Translations under genes and position numbers: made by a program
NCBI GenBank assembly: GCA_045533485.1
Contig: JAZSHX010000044.1
Location: 19,248-83,247 of the forward strand
Origin: Scatosoma sp045533485
GTDB lineage: Bacteria; Bacillota; Clostridia; Christensenellales; Borkfalkiaceae
Direction: 5' to 3'
Length of the DNA stretch: 64,000 nucleotides
Notes under the pieces: generated by a model
Told to the model about the DNA's origin: nothing
The model's database searches: none
The model's input: only the letters and a program-made list of their open reading frames with translations
Shown here: piece after piece, positions 49,832 through 58,429 of the stretch
Layout of the letters: each line of letters begins with the position of its first letter
Position numbering within the stretch: the stretch's first letter is position 1

Positions 49832-50143
49832 TTAAGACCAAATGGTTTCAAGTTGCAAAATGTAGAAGATGATGGAAAGCACGATGATTACCGCAAGGCA
49901 AATCCACGTCCATTTTTTCATTTTTGCTTCTACCGATTTACCCTTGTTCTTACCGAAGAAGGTTTCGCTGGAACCACCAAGCGCGTCGATACCGCTGGAA
50001 TTGCTGGGTTGCATCAAAATGAGCACGATTGCAATGACTGCGGCAACTGCCATCAAAATTACCAAGGTTAAGCTAAGGCCAAACCACAAACCGTAAAGTT
50101 CTGCTCCCTTTGCAGGAACTAACAAATTCATCAATTTCAACAT
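49832..50143 (-). CDS. secG: preprotein translocase subunit SecG
   Basis: 103 residues with two membrane helices (about 20-45 and 80-102). The cytoplasmic loop between them is PSNSSGIDALGGSSETFFGKNKG, typical of SecG. It assists SecYE in protein export. I take the ATG at 50143; a TTG four codons upstream abuts the AAAGGA site and is less likely. Confidence 0.93.
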   Translation of the reverse strand: MLKLMNLLVPAKGAELYGLWFGLSLTLVILMAVAAVIAIVLILMQPSNSSGIDALGGSSETFFGKNKGKSVEAKMKKWTWICLAVIIVLSIIFYILQLETIWS

Positions 50144-50187
50144 AGTGTATTTCAATCCTTTTATCTTTATTCTTCAAATACTCATTG

Positions 50188-50216
50188 ATTATAACATACT
50201 TAAAGAAATATCGCAA
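50188..50216 (-). promoter_or_regulatory. secG promoter
   Basis: Minus strand TTGCGA (50216-50211), 17 bases, TATAAT (50193-50188). Confidence 0.75.
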
Positions 50217-50276
50217 CTGTTTTTTGCGTGCTTTTTGCAAAAAAATTGTGTTTTCTTGGCAAAATATGCGACATTT

Positions 50277-51848
50277 TTATTTAATCAAACTCTTGCCCGA
50301 CATTTCTTGGGGCTTTTCAATGCCCATCATATCCAAAAGGGTAGGGGCAAGATCCGCCAAAACGCCGTCCGGTCTAAGCGTTGCGTTTTTCAGTTCTTCG
50401 CTGACCAAAATAACGGGAACGGGGAAGGTTGTGTGTTGCGTGAACGCGCCCACGCCGTCATCGGCAAGCATTTGATCCGCATTGCCGTGGTCCGCCGTTA
50501 CAAGCGCCGCGCCGCCCATCGCCAAAATTTTGTCCGTCACCTTTTTCACGCATTCGTCTACCGTATGCACTGCCTTTACCGCCGCGTCCATAATGCCCGT
50601 GTGGCCGACCATGTCGCAGTTGGCAAAGTTCAAAATGACAACGTCGTAAATGCCTTTGTCTAATTCTTCAAGCACCTTTTCCGTTACGGGGTACGCGCTC
50701 ATTTCCGGTTGTAAATCGTAGGTGGCAACTTTCGGGGAAGGGATTACGATACGCGTTTCGCCGTCTACGGGCGCTTCCAACTTCGCATTGAAGAAGAAGG
50801 TTACGTGTGCGTATTTTTCCGTTTCCGCGATGTGGAGTTGCTTTAAGCCAAGCGTGGAAAGGTACTGGGGCAGGGTGTTGTTGATTTCGTCGGGGGGGAA
50901 CGCCACGCCAACGTTTTCAAACGACGAATCGTACACGGCAAAGCCCACGAACGTGGGGGCAAGAAAGCCCGTTTTGCGTTCAAAACCAAGCGTTGCGCCC
51001 GTCTTTGCGTCGGTGAAAGGGAACGTTGCTTGCGAGAACATTCTGGAAATTTGTCTTGCTCTGTCGGGGCGAAAGTTGAAGCAAATGATGCTGTCGTTTT
51101 TCTCAATCAACGCCACGGGTTTGCCGTTTTCCGTCAAGTTGGTGGGCATGATAAATTCGTCCGTTACGCCTTGCGCATACGAAGCTTTCGCCGCGCCTTC
51201 CGCGCTACCTTCAAACTGCACGCCCGTGCCTATCGTCAACGCATCGTACGCCTTTTCTTCTCTATCCCAGTTGTTATCTCTGTCCATCGCGTAATATCTG
51301 CCCGAAACGGACGCAATTTTACCGAAGTTTAATTCGTCAAGCTTTGCTTGCAGTTCTTTCAAGAAGTCAGCGCCCGAAGTGGGGGCAACGTCGCGGCCGT
51401 CGGTGAAGGCGTGGATATACACGTTGTCCAATCCTTCACGTTTTGCCATTTCCACAAGCGCGTATAAATGTTCCGTGTGGCTGTGTACGCCGCCCGTGGA
51501 AACCAAACCGAACAAGTGCAATTTCTTGCCGTTATCCTTCGCCGCGTGCATAGCGCGGAGCAATTCCTTGTTCTCAAAAAACACGCCGTCACGGATATCC
51601 TTGGTGATTTTTGTCAGGTCCTGGTAAACAATTCGACCCGCGCCGATATTCAAATGCCCAACTTCGCTGTTGCCCATTTGTCCGTCGGGAAGCCCAACCG
51701 ACATACCGCTTGCGCCAAGCTGCGCGGACGGGTAGTTTGCTTGCAATTCGCTCACGTATTTGCTGCCGTCGGCAATAATGGCATTGCCTTGTGCGGACGG
51801 GTTTATACCGTAGCCGTCCATGATGATAATTGCATAAGGTTTTTTCAT
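50277..51848 (-). CDS. gpmI: 2,3-bisphosphoglycerate-independent phosphoglycerate mutase
   Basis: 523 residues, interconverts 3- and 2-phosphoglycerate with two metal ions. The alkaline-phosphatase-like domain starts IIMDGYGINPSAQGNAI with metal Asp12 and the phosphorylated Ser in MGNSEVGHLNIGAGR; the transferase domain has VSTGGVHSHTEHLYAL and HAFTDGRDVAPTSG; the C-terminal metal ligands lie in LNFANCDMVGHTG and VTADHGNAD. Last gene of the pgk-tpiA-gpmI cluster. AGGAG precedes the ATG. Confidence 0.97.
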   Translation of the reverse strand: MKKPYAIIIMDGYGINPSAQGNAIIADGSKYVSELQANYPSAQLGASGMSVGLPDGQMGNSEVGHLNIGAGRIVYQDLTKITKDIRDGVFFENKELLRAMHAAKDNGKKLHLFGLVSTGGVHSHTEHLYALVEMAKREGLDNVYIHAFTDGRDVAPTSGADFLKELQAKLDELNFGKIASVSGRYYAMDRDNNWDREEKAYDALTIGTGVQFEGSAEGAAKASYAQGVTDEFIMPTNLTENGKPVALIEKNDSIICFNFRPDRARQISRMFSQATFPFTDAKTGATLGFERKTGFLAPTFVGFAVYDSSFENVGVAFPPDEINNTLPQYLSTLGLKQLHIAETEKYAHVTFFFNAKLEAPVDGETRIVIPSPKVATYDLQPEMSAYPVTEKVLEELDKGIYDVVILNFANCDMVGHTGIMDAAVKAVHTVDECVKKVTDKILAMGGAALVTADHGNADQMLADDGVGAFTQHTTFPVPVILVSEELKNATLRPDGVLADLAPTLLDMMGIEKPQEMSGKSLIK

Positions 51849-51878
51849 AATAATTATCTCCTAAAAAGCAAAATGAAA

Positions 51879-51890
51879 GGGGCAGGTATG
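51879..51890 (+). repeat. copy of the GGGGCAGGTATG word, intergenic
   Basis: One of eight exact copies of GGGGCAGGTA in the window; the others are listed in the findings. This copy lies between gpmI and tpiA, outside any gene. Confidence 0.6.
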
Positions 51891-51932
51891 CGTTGAACGC
51901 TTGGCTACCCCTTATCTATTTACGCTAAAAAA

Positions 51933-52679
51933 TTACTTATCAAAGTTTACGATTGCCGCAAAATCAGGGGCTTTGAGCGATGCGCCGCCGATAAGACCGC
52001 CGTCGATTTCCGCCATAGCCATAAGCTCTTTGCAATTCCCTGCGTTCATGCTGCCGCCGTATTGAATACGAAGTGCTGCCGCGCATTTGGGGCAGAACAT
52101 TTCGCCAACCGTTTTACGGATAAAGCCGATGGTTTCGTTGGCTTGTTCCGCCGTTGCCGTTTTGCCCGTGCCGATTGCCCATACGGGTTCGTAAGCGATA
52201 ACGATTTTCGTGATATCTTCGATATCCTTCAAACCGTCTTTAATTTGCGTTGCAAGCACTTCTTCCGTCTTGCCCGTTTCGCGTTCTTCCAGCGATTCGC
52301 CGATGCAAACGATAGGGGTAAGGCCTGCTTTGATTGCCGTAAGCGTACGCTTGTTTACCGTTTCGTCCGTTTCGCCGAAATATTGTCTGCGTTCGCTATG
52401 ACCGATGATAACGTATTCTACACCGTATTCAAGCAGCATCGCTGCGGAAATTTCGCCCGTGTACGCGCCTTTTTCAGCGAAGTGTACGTTTTCCGCACCA
52501 AGCTTGATATTCGTGCCTTTGAGCGCTTCGCTTACTGCGGGGATATCGATTGCGGGAACGCATACGACAACGTCGCAATTTGCGTCTTTTACAAGCGGAG
52601 CGATTGCGTTTACAAGCGTAACGCCTTCGCTTGCGGTGTTGTTCATCTTCCAGTTACCTGCGATAATAGGTTTTCTCAT
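51933..52679 (-). CDS. tpiA: triosephosphate isomerase
   Basis: 248 residues, TIM barrel. AGNWKMN carries the catalytic Lys, IIGHSERRQYFGE the catalytic His, and VIAYEPVWAIGTGKTA the catalytic Glu; the phosphate loop is IQYGGSMNAGN and GGLIGGASL. I start it at 52679, where AAGGAG is 8 bases upstream. The tandem 125-bp repeats lie between this gene and pgk. Confidence 0.97.
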   Translation of the reverse strand: MRKPIIAGNWKMNNTASEGVTLVNAIAPLVKDANCDVVVCVPAIDIPAVSEALKGTNIKLGAENVHFAEKGAYTGEISAAMLLEYGVEYVIIGHSERRQYFGETDETVNKRTLTAIKAGLTPIVCIGESLEERETGKTEEVLATQIKDGLKDIEDITKIVIAYEPVWAIGTGKTATAEQANETIGFIRKTVGEMFCPKCAAALRIQYGGSMNAGNCKELMAMAEIDGGLIGGASLKAPDFAAIVNFDK

Positions 52680-52700
52680 TTTTATTTCTCCTTGTGAAAA

Positions 52701-53068
52701 CGCGGATATACTTCGCAATACGTCGTTGCGCTGTGCTTTTCTTGCTCGTTTACGCTAAGTAAACTCCCGTCGAAAATGCTCGTGCGCCTTGTCTTGCTCG
52801 TATCTGCGCGTTTTAATAGTTTGATTGATTTGCGCGGATACATCGCGTCGTTGCGCTGTGCTTTTCTTGCTCGTTTACGGGGGGTAAACTCCCGTCGAAA
52901 ATGCTCGCGCGCCTTGTCTTGCTCGTATCTGCGCGTTTTAATAGTTTGATTGATTTGCGCGGATACATCGCGTCGTTGCGCTGTGCTTTTCTTGCTCGTT
53001 TACGGGGGGTAAACTCCCGTCGAAAATGCTCGTGCGCCTTGTCTTGCTCGTATCTGCGCGTTTTAATA
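52701..53068. repeat. three tandem copies of a 125-bp repeat between pgk and tpiA
   Basis: Copies start near 52701, 52833 and 52958. Copies two and three differ by very few bases and have a 125-bp period; copy one carries a 7-base insertion and a few changes. Each unit begins with GCGCGGATAC and ends GTATCTGCGCG, a near inverted repeat, and contains GTTGCGCTGTGCTTTTC and AAACTCCCGTCGAAAATG. It lies inside the glycolytic unit in untranslated RNA. No protein frame is conserved through all copies. It does not look like CRISPR (unit too long, no unique spacers). Confidence 0.9.
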
Positions 53069-53088
53069 CATTTTTTCGGTAAATATAA

Positions 53089-54408
53089 TTATTCGTTGTC
53101 GTTCAAGCACGCGATACCGGGGAGCACTTTGCCTTCAAAAAGTTCAAGGGAAGCGCCGCCGCCCGTGGAGATGTGGCTCATTTTATCTGCGAAGCCCAAC
53201 ACTTGTACAGCCGCCGCGCTGTCGCCGCCGCCGATGATGGTCGTTGCTTTGCCGTGTGCGTCTGCAAGTGCTTGCGCAACCGCTTTCGTGCCTTCTGCCA
53301 AGATGGGGTTTTCAAACACGCCCATAGGGCCGTTCCAAATGACCGATTTTGCGTTTGCAACCACTTCGGCAAACAATTTCTTGGTTTCAGGACCGATGTC
53401 AAGCCCCATCATATCCGCAGGGATATCCATCGAAGGCACAACCGTCGTTTGGATAGGCGCGTCGATAGGGTTGGGGAATTCGTGTGCGGCAACGGTGTCA
53501 ACGGGAAGAAGAATTTTCTTGCCAAGCTTCGCCGCTTTTTCAAGCATTTCGTTGCAGTAGCCGATTTTTTCGTCGTCCACAAGCGAAGTACCGATGCTGC
53601 CGCCTTGCGCTTTCAAGAACGTGTACGCCATACCGCCGCCGATAATGAGCGTGTCGCATTTTTCAAGCAAGTTGGAGATAACGTTGAGCTTGTCCGCAAC
53701 CTTTGCGCCGCCAAGGATAGCTACGAAAGGATGTTCGGGATTTTCCAGCGTGTCTGCCATTACGGAAAGTTCCTTTTCAATCAAGAAACCGCAAGCCGCC
53801 GTTTTTACCAAGCCTTCTTCCACAATACCTGCCGTGGAAGCGTGGGAGCGGTGCGCCGTACCGAACGCGTCGTTTACGTACACTTCGCAGTAGCTTGCAA
53901 GCGCTTGCATAAATTCGGGGAATTTCTTTTCTTCGCCCTTATGGAAGCGCAAGTTTTCCAAAAGTACGCATTCGCCTGCTTTGCAAGCGGCAACCTTAGA
54001 TTTAGCGTCTTCGCCGACAACGTCGGTAGCGAAAGCCACTTTGTTGTCCAAAAGTTCATTAAGTCTTGCGGCAACGGGCGCAAGCGTGAGTTTCTTCACG
54101 TCTTTCTTTGCCTTTTCAAGCGCTTCTGCCGTTGCAGCTGCTTGTTCTGCTTCGGGAAGTGCCGCAATTTTCGCTTTTTCTTTCTTGTTGAGTTCAAGCT
54201 TTTCGTCGAAAACGTTGTGGGGCTTGCCCATGTGCGAACAAAGCACTACCTTTGCGCCTTGTTCCATCAAATACTTAATGGTAGGCAATGCGCCGATAAT
54301 ACGGTTTTCGTCCGTAATTACGCCGTCTTTCATAGGCACGTTAAAATCGCATCTAACGAGCACTTTTTTGCCTTTTACGTCAACGTCTTTTACCGTCTTC
54401 TTATTCAT
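53089..54408 (-). CDS. pgk: phosphoglycerate kinase
   Basis: 439 residues, transfers phosphate from 1,3-bisphosphoglycerate to ADP. VLVRCDFNVPMKDG, VLCSHMGKP, LLENLRFHKGEEK, VYVNDAFGTAHRSHAST and the nucleotide site IIGGGDSAAAV...STGGGASLELFEGK are all present. It is 25-40 residues longer than usual because of a charged Ala/Glu/Lys insertion (about residues 70-105) after the MGKPHNVFDEK segment. First gene of the pgk-tpiA-gpmI unit. Confidence 0.97.
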   Translation of the reverse strand: MNKKTVKDVDVKGKKVLVRCDFNVPMKDGVITDENRIIGALPTIKYLMEQGAKVVLCSHMGKPHNVFDEKLELNKKEKAKIAALPEAEQAAATAEALEKAKKDVKKLTLAPVAARLNELLDNKVAFATDVVGEDAKSKVAACKAGECVLLENLRFHKGEEKKFPEFMQALASYCEVYVNDAFGTAHRSHASTAGIVEEGLVKTAACGFLIEKELSVMADTLENPEHPFVAILGGAKVADKLNVISNLLEKCDTLIIGGGMAYTFLKAQGGSIGTSLVDDEKIGYCNEMLEKAAKLGKKILLPVDTVAAHEFPNPIDAPIQTTVVPSMDIPADMMGLDIGPETKKLFAEVVANAKSVIWNGPMGVFENPILAEGTKAVAQALADAHGKATTIIGGGDSAAAVQVLGFADKMSHISTGGGASLELFEGKVLPGIACLNDNE

Positions 54409-54451
54409 AAGTTGGATATCTCCTTAACACTAAAATTTTTCGTTCTCCTAT

Positions 54452-54480
54452 ATAATACCCGTTTTTTTACAATTTGTCAA
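54452..54480 (-). promoter_or_regulatory. pgk promoter
   Basis: Minus strand TTGACA (54480-54475), 17 bases, TATTAT (54457-54452), 43 bases before the ATG. Confidence 0.85.
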
Positions 54481-54545
54481 CTTTTTACAAAAATAATCGC
54501 AAAAAAGTTTTGTTTATCGTAAGAAAACTTTTACGCTTTCACCGC

Positions 54546-54574
54546 TTGACGAAAACTTTTGCGTGTGTTATAAT
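54546..54574 (+). promoter_or_regulatory. promoter of the TIGR04076-thyA-folA unit
   Basis: TTGACG, 17 bases, TATAAT, 27 bases before the ATG; divergent from the pgk promoter. Confidence 0.85.
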
Positions 54575-54601
54575 ATTTATTAGCGGTAAGGAGTAGTACT
54601 T

Positions 54602-54907
54602 ATGAAAACATGTAAAATCACTCCGTTGAAACGCGTGGTGCATCAAGATTTAATCGACGCTTACGAAAACCCGATGGAGCACGCTTGCGATATGCAAGTG
54701 GGGCAAGTGTTTATCAGTGAAAACGCAACGCGTCCCGACGGGCTGTGCGAAAGCGCGTGGGAGAGTGTGCGTCCGTTCGTGGAAGCGCTGGCAAAGGGCG
54801 GCGGGAATTTTTACGATGGATGGATGAAAAATCCCTATTCGGCGATGATTTCTTGCAACGACGGGTTTCGCCCCGTGAGCTTTTTAATTGAAACGGTAGA
54901 AGAATAA
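54602..54907 (+). CDS. TIGR04076 family protein
   Basis: 101 residues of unknown function. CKITPLKRVVHQDL, the central CDMQVGQVF, and the C-terminal NPYSAMISCNDGFRPVSFLIE match the TIGR04076 family of small anaerobe proteins. AAGGAG precedes the ATG. Followed after 14 bases by thyA; the pairing suggests shared transcription but not a shared function. Confidence 0.82.
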   Translation: MKTCKITPLKRVVHQDLIDAYENPMEHACDMQVGQVFISENATRPDGLCESAWESVRPFVEALAKGGGNFYDGWMKNPYSAMISCNDGFRPVSFLIETVEE

Positions 54908-54921
54908 AAAGGAGCTTTACG

Positions 54922-55752
54922 ATGAGCAGAGCAGACGAAATTTTTGCGCAAAATATGCAAGACATTATGGATAACGGGTTTTGGGACACGCATTTGAACG
55001 TGCGCCCCAAATGGGAAGACGGCGCGCCTGCGCATACCGTGAAAAAATTCGGTATCGTCAACCGCTACAATTTGCAGGAAGAATTCCCCATTTTGACAGT
55101 GCGCCGCACGGCGTTTAGATCGTGCGTGGATGAACTTTTGTGGATTTGGCAAAAAAAGAGCAACAATATCCACGATTTGAAATCGCACATTTGGGATAGC
55201 TGGGCGGACGAAACGGGCAGTATCGGCAAGGCGTACGGCTACCAGCTTGGCGTAAAGCACAAATATAAAGAAGGGGAATTTGACCAAGTCGACCGCGTGC
55301 TGTTCGATTTGAAAAATAATCCTGCCAGCCGTCGTATTATGACGAACATTTACAATTTCCAAGACCTGCACGAAATGAACTTATATCCTTGCGCGTATTC
55401 GATGACCTTTAACGTGACGGGGGATACGCTCAACGGCATTTTGAATCAACGCTCCAACGATATGCTCACGGCAAATAACTGGAACGTGGTGCAATACGCG
55501 GTGCTGTTGATTATGCTTGCGCAGGTGTCGGGGTTGAAAGCAGGGGAGCTTGTGCACGTGATCGCCGACGCGCATATTTACGATCGGCATATTCCGCTGG
55601 TTAAAGAAGTGCTTGCAAAGCCTAGACATAAAGCGCCCAAGCTTATCGTGGATCCTAACGTGACGAATTTTTACGATTTTACGGTGGATAGCTTCCAGCT
55701 TGTCGATTACGAATACGAAACGCTGGAAAGCAAAATTCCTGTGGCAATTTAA
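54922..55752 (+). CDS. thyA: thymidylate synthase
   Basis: 276 residues, methylates dUMP to dTMP using methylene-tetrahydrofolate. The nucleophile Cys157 lies in NLYPCAYSM; NQRSNDMLTANNWNVVQYAVL and HVIADAHIYDRHIPLV are the usual folate and dUMP contact regions. It is somewhat longer than the E. coli enzyme (264). Coupled with the dihydrofolate reductase gene 6 bases downstream, which regenerates its cofactor. Confidence 0.95.
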   Translation: MSRADEIFAQNMQDIMDNGFWDTHLNVRPKWEDGAPAHTVKKFGIVNRYNLQEEFPILTVRRTAFRSCVDELLWIWQKKSNNIHDLKSHIWDSWADETGSIGKAYGYQLGVKHKYKEGEFDQVDRVLFDLKNNPASRRIMTNIYNFQDLHEMNLYPCAYSMTFNVTGDTLNGILNQRSNDMLTANNWNVVQYAVLLIMLAQVSGLKAGELVHVIADAHIYDRHIPLVKEVLAKPRHKAPKLIVDPNVTNFYDFTVDSFQLVDYEYETLESKIPVAI

Positions 55753-55758
55753 GGTGAA

Positions 55759-56265
55759 ATGATGATTTATGCAATCGTACACGCGGACAAGCAATGGGGG
55801 ATAGGCAAAGACAACGATATGATGTTTTCTCTTCCCTTGGATATGAAATTTTTTCGCCAAACGACGATGGGAAATACCGTCGTTATGGGCGGAAATACGC
55901 TTCGTTCGTTCCCTAACCAAAAACCGCTTAAAAACAGGGTAAATATCGTGCTTACTAGGGGGCAGGTATGCGACGAATGCCTTGCGGTACATTCTTATGA
56001 AGAGTTATTTTCCCTGTTAAAACAGCGCAAAAACGAGAAAATTTATGTAATTGGCGGCGGCGAAATTTACAAGGCGCTTTTGCCGTACTGTCACGAAGCT
56101 TTGGTGACCAAAGTGGACGCAATCGGCGGTGCAAGCGTGTTCTTTCCCAACTTGGACGAAAACGAAAATTTCGTCTGCGTGGACGAAGGCACGCCGATAG
56201 ACGATAACGGGTATACAATCCGTTTTACGCGCTATCAAAACAAAAACGTAAAAGAAATCGAATAA
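55759..56265 (+). CDS. folA: dihydrofolate reductase
   Basis: 168 residues, NADPH-dependent. IVHADKQWGIGKDNDMMFSLPLDMKFFRQTT contains the substrate loop, with the acidic active-site residue (Asp) at about position 30, and TVVMGGNTLRSFPNQKPLKNRVNIVLTR and VIGGGEIYKALLP are the NADPH contacts. Start at 55759 or the ATG 3 bases later; AAGGTG is upstream. Contains a copy of GGGGCAGGTATGCG (55959-55972). Confidence 0.94.
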   Translation: MMIYAIVHADKQWGIGKDNDMMFSLPLDMKFFRQTTMGNTVVMGGNTLRSFPNQKPLKNRVNIVLTRGQVCDECLAVHSYEELFSLLKQRKNEKIYVIGGGEIYKALLPYCHEALVTKVDAIGGASVFFPNLDENENFVCVDEGTPIDDNGYTIRFTRYQNKNVKEIE

Positions 56266-56279
56266 ATCCAAGAAAAATT

Positions 56280-56301
56280 TTGCCCCTAAGGGGCAATTTT
56301 C
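56280..56301 (+). terminator. terminator of the thyA-folA unit
   Basis: TTGCCCC, TAA, GGGGCAA, TTTT. Confidence 0.7.
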
Positions 56302-56302
56302 C

Positions 56303-56331
56303 TTGCTAAACGGCAAAAAAAGTATTACAAT
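56303..56331 (+). promoter_or_regulatory. typA promoter
   Basis: TTGCTA, 17 bases, TACAAT, 41 bases before the GTG start. Confidence 0.7.
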
Positions 56332-56372
56332 AGTAAAGTTGAAAAAATCTACGGAAATTTAGGAGAAAGAAA

Positions 56373-58205
56373 GTGTTAAGAGAAGATTTGAGAAACGTTG
56401 CCATCATCGCACACGTTGACCACGGTAAAACGACGCTTGACAACGAAATGCTTGCGCAAGGCGGTGTATTCCGTGAAAATCAGCAGGTGCAAGACCGCGT
56501 TATGGACAGCGGCGATTTGGAAAAAGAACGCGGTATTACCATTTTGGCAAAAAATACGTCGGCGCATTATAAAGGGGTAAAAATCAATATCGTAGACACC
56601 CCCGGCCACGCCGATTTTTCAGGGGAAGTGGAGCGTGTTTTGAAGATGGTAAGCGGTGCGGTTATTCTTGTCGACGCTGCGGAAGGTCCGTTGCCGCAAA
56701 CGCGTTTCGTTATGCAAAAGGCACTTGCGCTTGGCTTGAAAACGATTATTGTTATCAATAAAGTCGACCGCCCCGATGCGCGTATTGCCGAAGTGGTGGA
56801 AGAAATGCAGCTTTTGATGATGGATTTGGACGCAACCGACGAACAGCTGGATAGCCCTATCGTGTATTGCTGCGGCCGTCAAGGCACGGCGTCCCTTTCG
56901 CCCGATAAGCAGGAAGAAAACTTAAATCCTTTGTTTGAAACGATTTTGGCTACCGTTCCGCCGATGGAAGTGGATACGGACGGCGCAGGGCAGCTGCTTG
57001 TTTCCTGCATTGACTACAACGAATTCGTCGGCCGTATCGGTATCGGTAAAATCGAACGCGGCGTTATCCGCGCGAACGAACCCGTAAGCGTATGTAACTA
57101 CAATGAAAATGGCAAAGTACGCACGAATTGCCGCATTGTCAACCTTTATCAAATCGAAGGGCTGGAACGCGTGCAGGTAACGGAAGCAAAAGCAGGGGAT
57201 ATCGTGGTGTTTTCGGGTATTGAAGGCTTGAACATCGGCGATACCGTGTGCGCGCCCAGCTGTGTTGAGCCCGTACAATTCGTCAAAATCGAAGACCCGA
57301 CCGTAGAAATGACTTTTTCCGTAAACGATAGTCCGTTTGCGGGTAAGGAAGGCAAGTTTGTAACTTCCCGTCAACTGCGCGATAGATTGTATAAAGAGCT
57401 GTTGCGCGACGTTTCCTTGCGTGTGAGCGACACGGAGTACGCGGACAGTTTCCGTGTGTGTGGCCGTGGGGAAATGCACCTTGCCATTTTGATTGAAACG
57501 ATGCGCCGCGAAGGGTATGAATTCCAAGTTTCAACACCAAAGGTGTTGTATAAGGAAATCGACGGCGTTCGCCATGAGCCGATTGAACGTTTCGTTGCGG
57601 ACGTACCCGAAGATATGACGGGCCCCGTATTCTCCGCTATGGGCAATAGAAAGGGCAATTTAATACAAATGACGGCAATCGGTTCACGTATGCGTTTGGA
57701 ATTCACTGTGCCTTCCCGTGGTTTGTTCGGTTATAAGAGTGAGTTTTTGACGGACACCAAGGGACAAGGCATCATGAACACCATTTTCTATTCGTACGAG
57801 CCCTACAAAGGGGATATGCAACGCAGAAACACCGGTTCGTTGGTGGCGTTTGAAACGGGGGAAGCGGTGACCTACGGCTTGTTTAACGCGCAGGGGCGCG
57901 GCAACTTGTTTATCACGCCCGGTACGCCCGTGTACCAAGGCATGGTAGTGGGGTATACCAACCTTGCCGACGATATCAACGTAAACGTTTGCAAAACCAA
58001 GCATTTGACGAATACGCGTTCTTCGTCCAGCGACGACGCGTTGACGCTGATTCCCGTTTCCAAAATGAGTTTGGAAGAGTGCCTTGAATTTATTGCCGAC
58101 GATGAGCTTTTGGAAGTTACGCCTAAAACCTTGCGCATAAGAAAGCGTATTTTGGACAGTGAGCTTCGCGCAAAGGCAAGATTTAGGGAAAAAACAGGCA
58201 AATAA
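56373..58205 (+). CDS. typA: ribosome-associated GTPase TypA/BipA
   Basis: 610 residues from a GTG start with AGGAGAAAGAA upstream. The GTPase domain has G1 AHVDHGKTTL, RGITI, DTPGHADF and NKVD; the rest follows the EF-G-like domains plus the BipA C-terminal domain, ending RKRILDSELRAKARFRE. It binds the 70S ribosome and matters for stress and ribosome assembly. It lies just before the S10 operon but has its own terminator. Confidence 0.96.
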   Translation: MLREDLRNVAIIAHVDHGKTTLDNEMLAQGGVFRENQQVQDRVMDSGDLEKERGITILAKNTSAHYKGVKINIVDTPGHADFSGEVERVLKMVSGAVILVDAAEGPLPQTRFVMQKALALGLKTIIVINKVDRPDARIAEVVEEMQLLMMDLDATDEQLDSPIVYCCGRQGTASLSPDKQEENLNPLFETILATVPPMEVDTDGAGQLLVSCIDYNEFVGRIGIGKIERGVIRANEPVSVCNYNENGKVRTNCRIVNLYQIEGLERVQVTEAKAGDIVVFSGIEGLNIGDTVCAPSCVEPVQFVKIEDPTVEMTFSVNDSPFAGKEGKFVTSRQLRDRLYKELLRDVSLRVSDTEYADSFRVCGRGEMHLAILIETMRREGYEFQVSTPKVLYKEIDGVRHEPIERFVADVPEDMTGPVFSAMGNRKGNLIQMTAIGSRMRLEFTVPSRGLFGYKSEFLTDTKGQGIMNTIFYSYEPYKGDMQRRNTGSLVAFETGEAVTYGLFNAQGRGNLFITPGTPVYQGMVVGYTNLADDINVNVCKTKHLTNTRSSSSDDALTLIPVSKMSLEECLEFIADDELLEVTPKTLRIRKRILDSELRAKARFREKTGK

Positions 58206-58228
58206 TACGCTTGCAAGATAGGCAAACT

Positions 58229-58256
58229 GCGCCCTAAAACGGTTAGGGCGCTTTTG
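58229..58256 (+). terminator. typA terminator
   Basis: GCGCCCTAA, AACGG, TTAGGGCGC, TTTT. Confidence 0.85.
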
Positions 58257-58393
58257 CTACGCGCGCGCGTATGCACGCACATTTATATATTACGCGTGCA
58301 TAAGAAAACGGCAGGTATAAAAAGGTGAAAATATGGCAATAAAAAGCGTGTCAAAAAAATATAAAAAAATTTCAAAAAATTGCTTTCAAACGC

Positions 58394-58423
58394 TTGACAT
58401 GGCATTGACATATGTGATATTAT
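58394..58423 (+). promoter_or_regulatory. distal S10 operon promoter
   Basis: TTGACA, 18 bases, TATTAT. It would produce a leader of about 250 bases before rpsJ. Confidence 0.65.
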
Positions 58424-58429
58424 AGGTAA

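Noticed and set aside
52701..53068. CRISPR array
   Set aside because: Repeat units are 125 bp and directly abutting, with no short repeats separated by unique spacers and no cas genes.
53173..54522. 449-codon open frame opposite pgk
   Set aside because: It is the antisense of a clear pgk gene. The codon pattern of pgk keeps this frame open; the translation is rich in Cys, Phe and His and matches nothing.
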